A stretch of DNA of 15,981 nucleotides from NCBI GenBank assembly GCA_016649785.1, contig JAENXB010000041.1:1-15981 (forward strand), written 5' to 3'. Numbering within the stretch: position 1 is the stretch's first letter; every line of letters begins with the position of its first letter. Shown in pieces: positions 15,032-15,981 of the stretch. The stretch comes from Flavobacteriaceae bacterium (GTDB lineage: Bacteria > Bacteroidota > Bacteroidia > Flavobacteriales > Flavobacteriaceae). Position numbers and translations under genes: made by a program. Under the pieces are notes generated by a model, which was not told where the DNA came from, made no database searches, and saw only the letters and a list, made by a program, of their open reading frames with translations.

Positions 15032-15133
15032 CTAACTTGAAATGTCTGTTATTTTGAAATCAATCCCTTTCAAAAAGTCATTTATAAACTCATTAAAGTT
15101 CGATATTTCGATGCCTTCCGCTGATTCAGCCCC
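15032..15133 (-). pseudogene. Gene tail B, related to the tail at 14086-14169
   Basis: A minus-strand frame without a start encodes GAESAEGIEISNFNEFI, then NDFLKGIDFKI and six more residues, stopping at TAG (15032-15034). It is closed upstream by TAA at 15134-15136. It is the better preserved of the two related tails: 11 of the 18 core residues are shared with tail A (E..E.SN..EFI.DFLK). The parent family is not recognised. It lies directly upstream of the PQQ dehydrogenase gene. Confidence 0.4.
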
Positions 15134-15168
15134 TTAAATAGTCGAACTAAATTATAAAATAAAAACTA

Positions 15169-15176
15169 TAATTTTG
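15169..15176 (+). promoter_or_regulatory. Candidate -7 promoter element of the PQQ dehydrogenase gene
   Basis: TAATTTTG exactly matches TAnnTTTG and lies 18 bp before the chosen ATG at 15195, which gives a leader of roughly 12 nt. No clear -33 TTG is seen. Confidence 0.4.
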
Positions 15177-15194
15177 TAAGATGGAAAAAAGAGT

Positions 15195-15981
15195 ATGAGA
15201 AACCAACAATTGTCATATATAATTCTGGGAATACTAATACTAATAGTTTCTTGCTCTAGAGATTTAGAAAAACCATCAAAGATTGATTACACAAAATGGG
15301 GAGAATTTCAAGGCGGTCCGGACCGGAATCAATACTCTACTCTAAGTCAGATCACATTGGATAATGTTAAAGACCTGAAGTTGGCATGGTCACACAGTCT
15401 TCCTGATAGTGGTCAAATGCAAATGAATCCAATTATAGTAGACGACGTATTGTATGGTATAGGTGCAGATATGCGTCCTTTTGCGCTAAATGCTGCTACA
15501 GGTGAAGGCATCTGGATTCATGGTGACCCATTAAAAGCTTGGCACAGCAACAGTAGAGGTGTTGCTTACTGGTCTAAAGGAACAGACAAACGGATTTATT
15601 ATGGAATGGGACCACATTTATATGCCATCGATGCCTTGACAGGAGAATCAATAAAAGATTTTGCTGACAATGGTCGACTGGATCTGCACAAAGGATTACC
15701 AGAAAATGCACAAGAAAAATTTCTGGGTTCAAGTACTCCTGGCACCATCTACGGAGATTTAATTATAGTGCCACTGCGCACTTCAGAAGGCAATGACGCC
15801 GCACCTGGCGATATAAGGGCGTTTAATGTCATGACCGGGGAGTTGGTTTGGACTTTTCATACCATACCTTACCCTGGAGAAGAAGGGTATGAAACATGGG
15901 AAAATAAAGAAGCTTATAAAAATACAAAGGTAGGTGGAGTAAATAATTGGTGCGGAATGACCATTGACAGGGAAAATGGAA
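15195..15981 (+). CDS. PQQ-dependent dehydrogenase, lipoprotein, N-terminal part only
   Basis: The first 262 residues of a quinoprotein (glucose/quinate/alcohol dehydrogenase type) that runs past the window end. The start has a lipoprotein signal with lipobox IVSC (Cys at 20), so it is anchored in the envelope and faces the periplasm. The propeller start is clear: WGEFQGGPDRNQYSTLSQIT, the NVKDLKLAWSHSL strand, then VLYGIGADMRPFALNAATGEGIW, which is a classic PQQ-blade pattern with a W-motif. GGVNNWCGMTIDRENG near the window end matches the conserved NNW-GM region that shapes the active site. Such enzymes oxidise sugars or alcohols and pass electrons to quinone or cytochrome c; the substrate cannot be named from this part. 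An upstream ATG (15181) only opens a five-codon frame. Confidence 0.85.
   Translation, partial: MRNQQLSYIILGILILIVSCSRDLEKPSKIDYTKWGEFQGGPDRNQYSTLSQITLDNVKDLKLAWSHSLPDSGQMQMNPIIVDDVLYGIGADMRPFALNAATGEGIWIHGDPLKAWHSNSRGVAYWSKGTDKRIYYGMGPHLYAIDALTGESIKDFADNGRLDLHKGLPENAQEKFLGSSTPGTIYGDLIIVPLRTSEGNDAAPGDIRAFNVMTGELVWTFHTIPYPGEEGYETWENKEAYKNTKVGGVNNWCGMTIDRENG

Overview
The window reads as chromosomal DNA from a marine- or soil-type member of the Flavobacteriaceae (Bacteroidota). The evidence is the low GC content, the weak or absent Shine-Dalgarno sequences, several exact TAnnTTTG -7 promoter elements, short lipoproteins with an LxAC-type lipobox, and gene families typical of this group. No genus can be named from the sequence alone.

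Layout. (1) 1-2913, plus strand: the end of a fructan-use locus. It holds a glycoside hydrolase family 32 (GH32) fructanase broken by a frameshift, a HAD-IIA (NagD-like) phosphatase and a PfkB-type fructokinase. Fructan would be cut to fructose outside the cytoplasm and phosphorylated inside, but the GH32 copy here is disrupted. (2) 2914-7300: an accessory-looking segment. A minus-strand single-chain restriction-modification enzyme (nuclease, N6-adenine methyltransferase and specificity domains, with no helicase) is surrounded by degenerate 7-bp repeat arrays, hairpin repeats and two possible tiny membrane proteins. (3) 7340-8272: a CorA-family divalent cation transporter, followed directly by another 7-bp array. 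(4) 8741-11871: a five-PAS soluble histidine kinase overlapping a single-domain response regulator by 4 bp. (5) 11872-12492: a long gap with a strong UUCG-loop terminator that may end a small RNA. (6) 12493-13441: two small lipoprotein genes closed by a good terminator. (7) 13574-15981: a SnoaL-like gene with an in-frame amber codon, an exported two-domain NIPSNAP protein, and the start of a lipoprotein PQQ-type dehydrogenase that runs off the window. Two related minus-strand gene tails lie just upstream of the last two genes.

The most unusual structure is the family of arrays that keep a 7-bp register for up to about 140 bp. All of them lie between about 2980 and 8411, around the restriction enzyme and corA, and one short tract lies inside the restriction gene at the edge of its AT-rich specificity region. 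I did not find a complete new multi-gene system. The repeat arrays, the mosaic restriction enzyme, the duplicated gene tails and the candidate small RNA are the items most worth checking.
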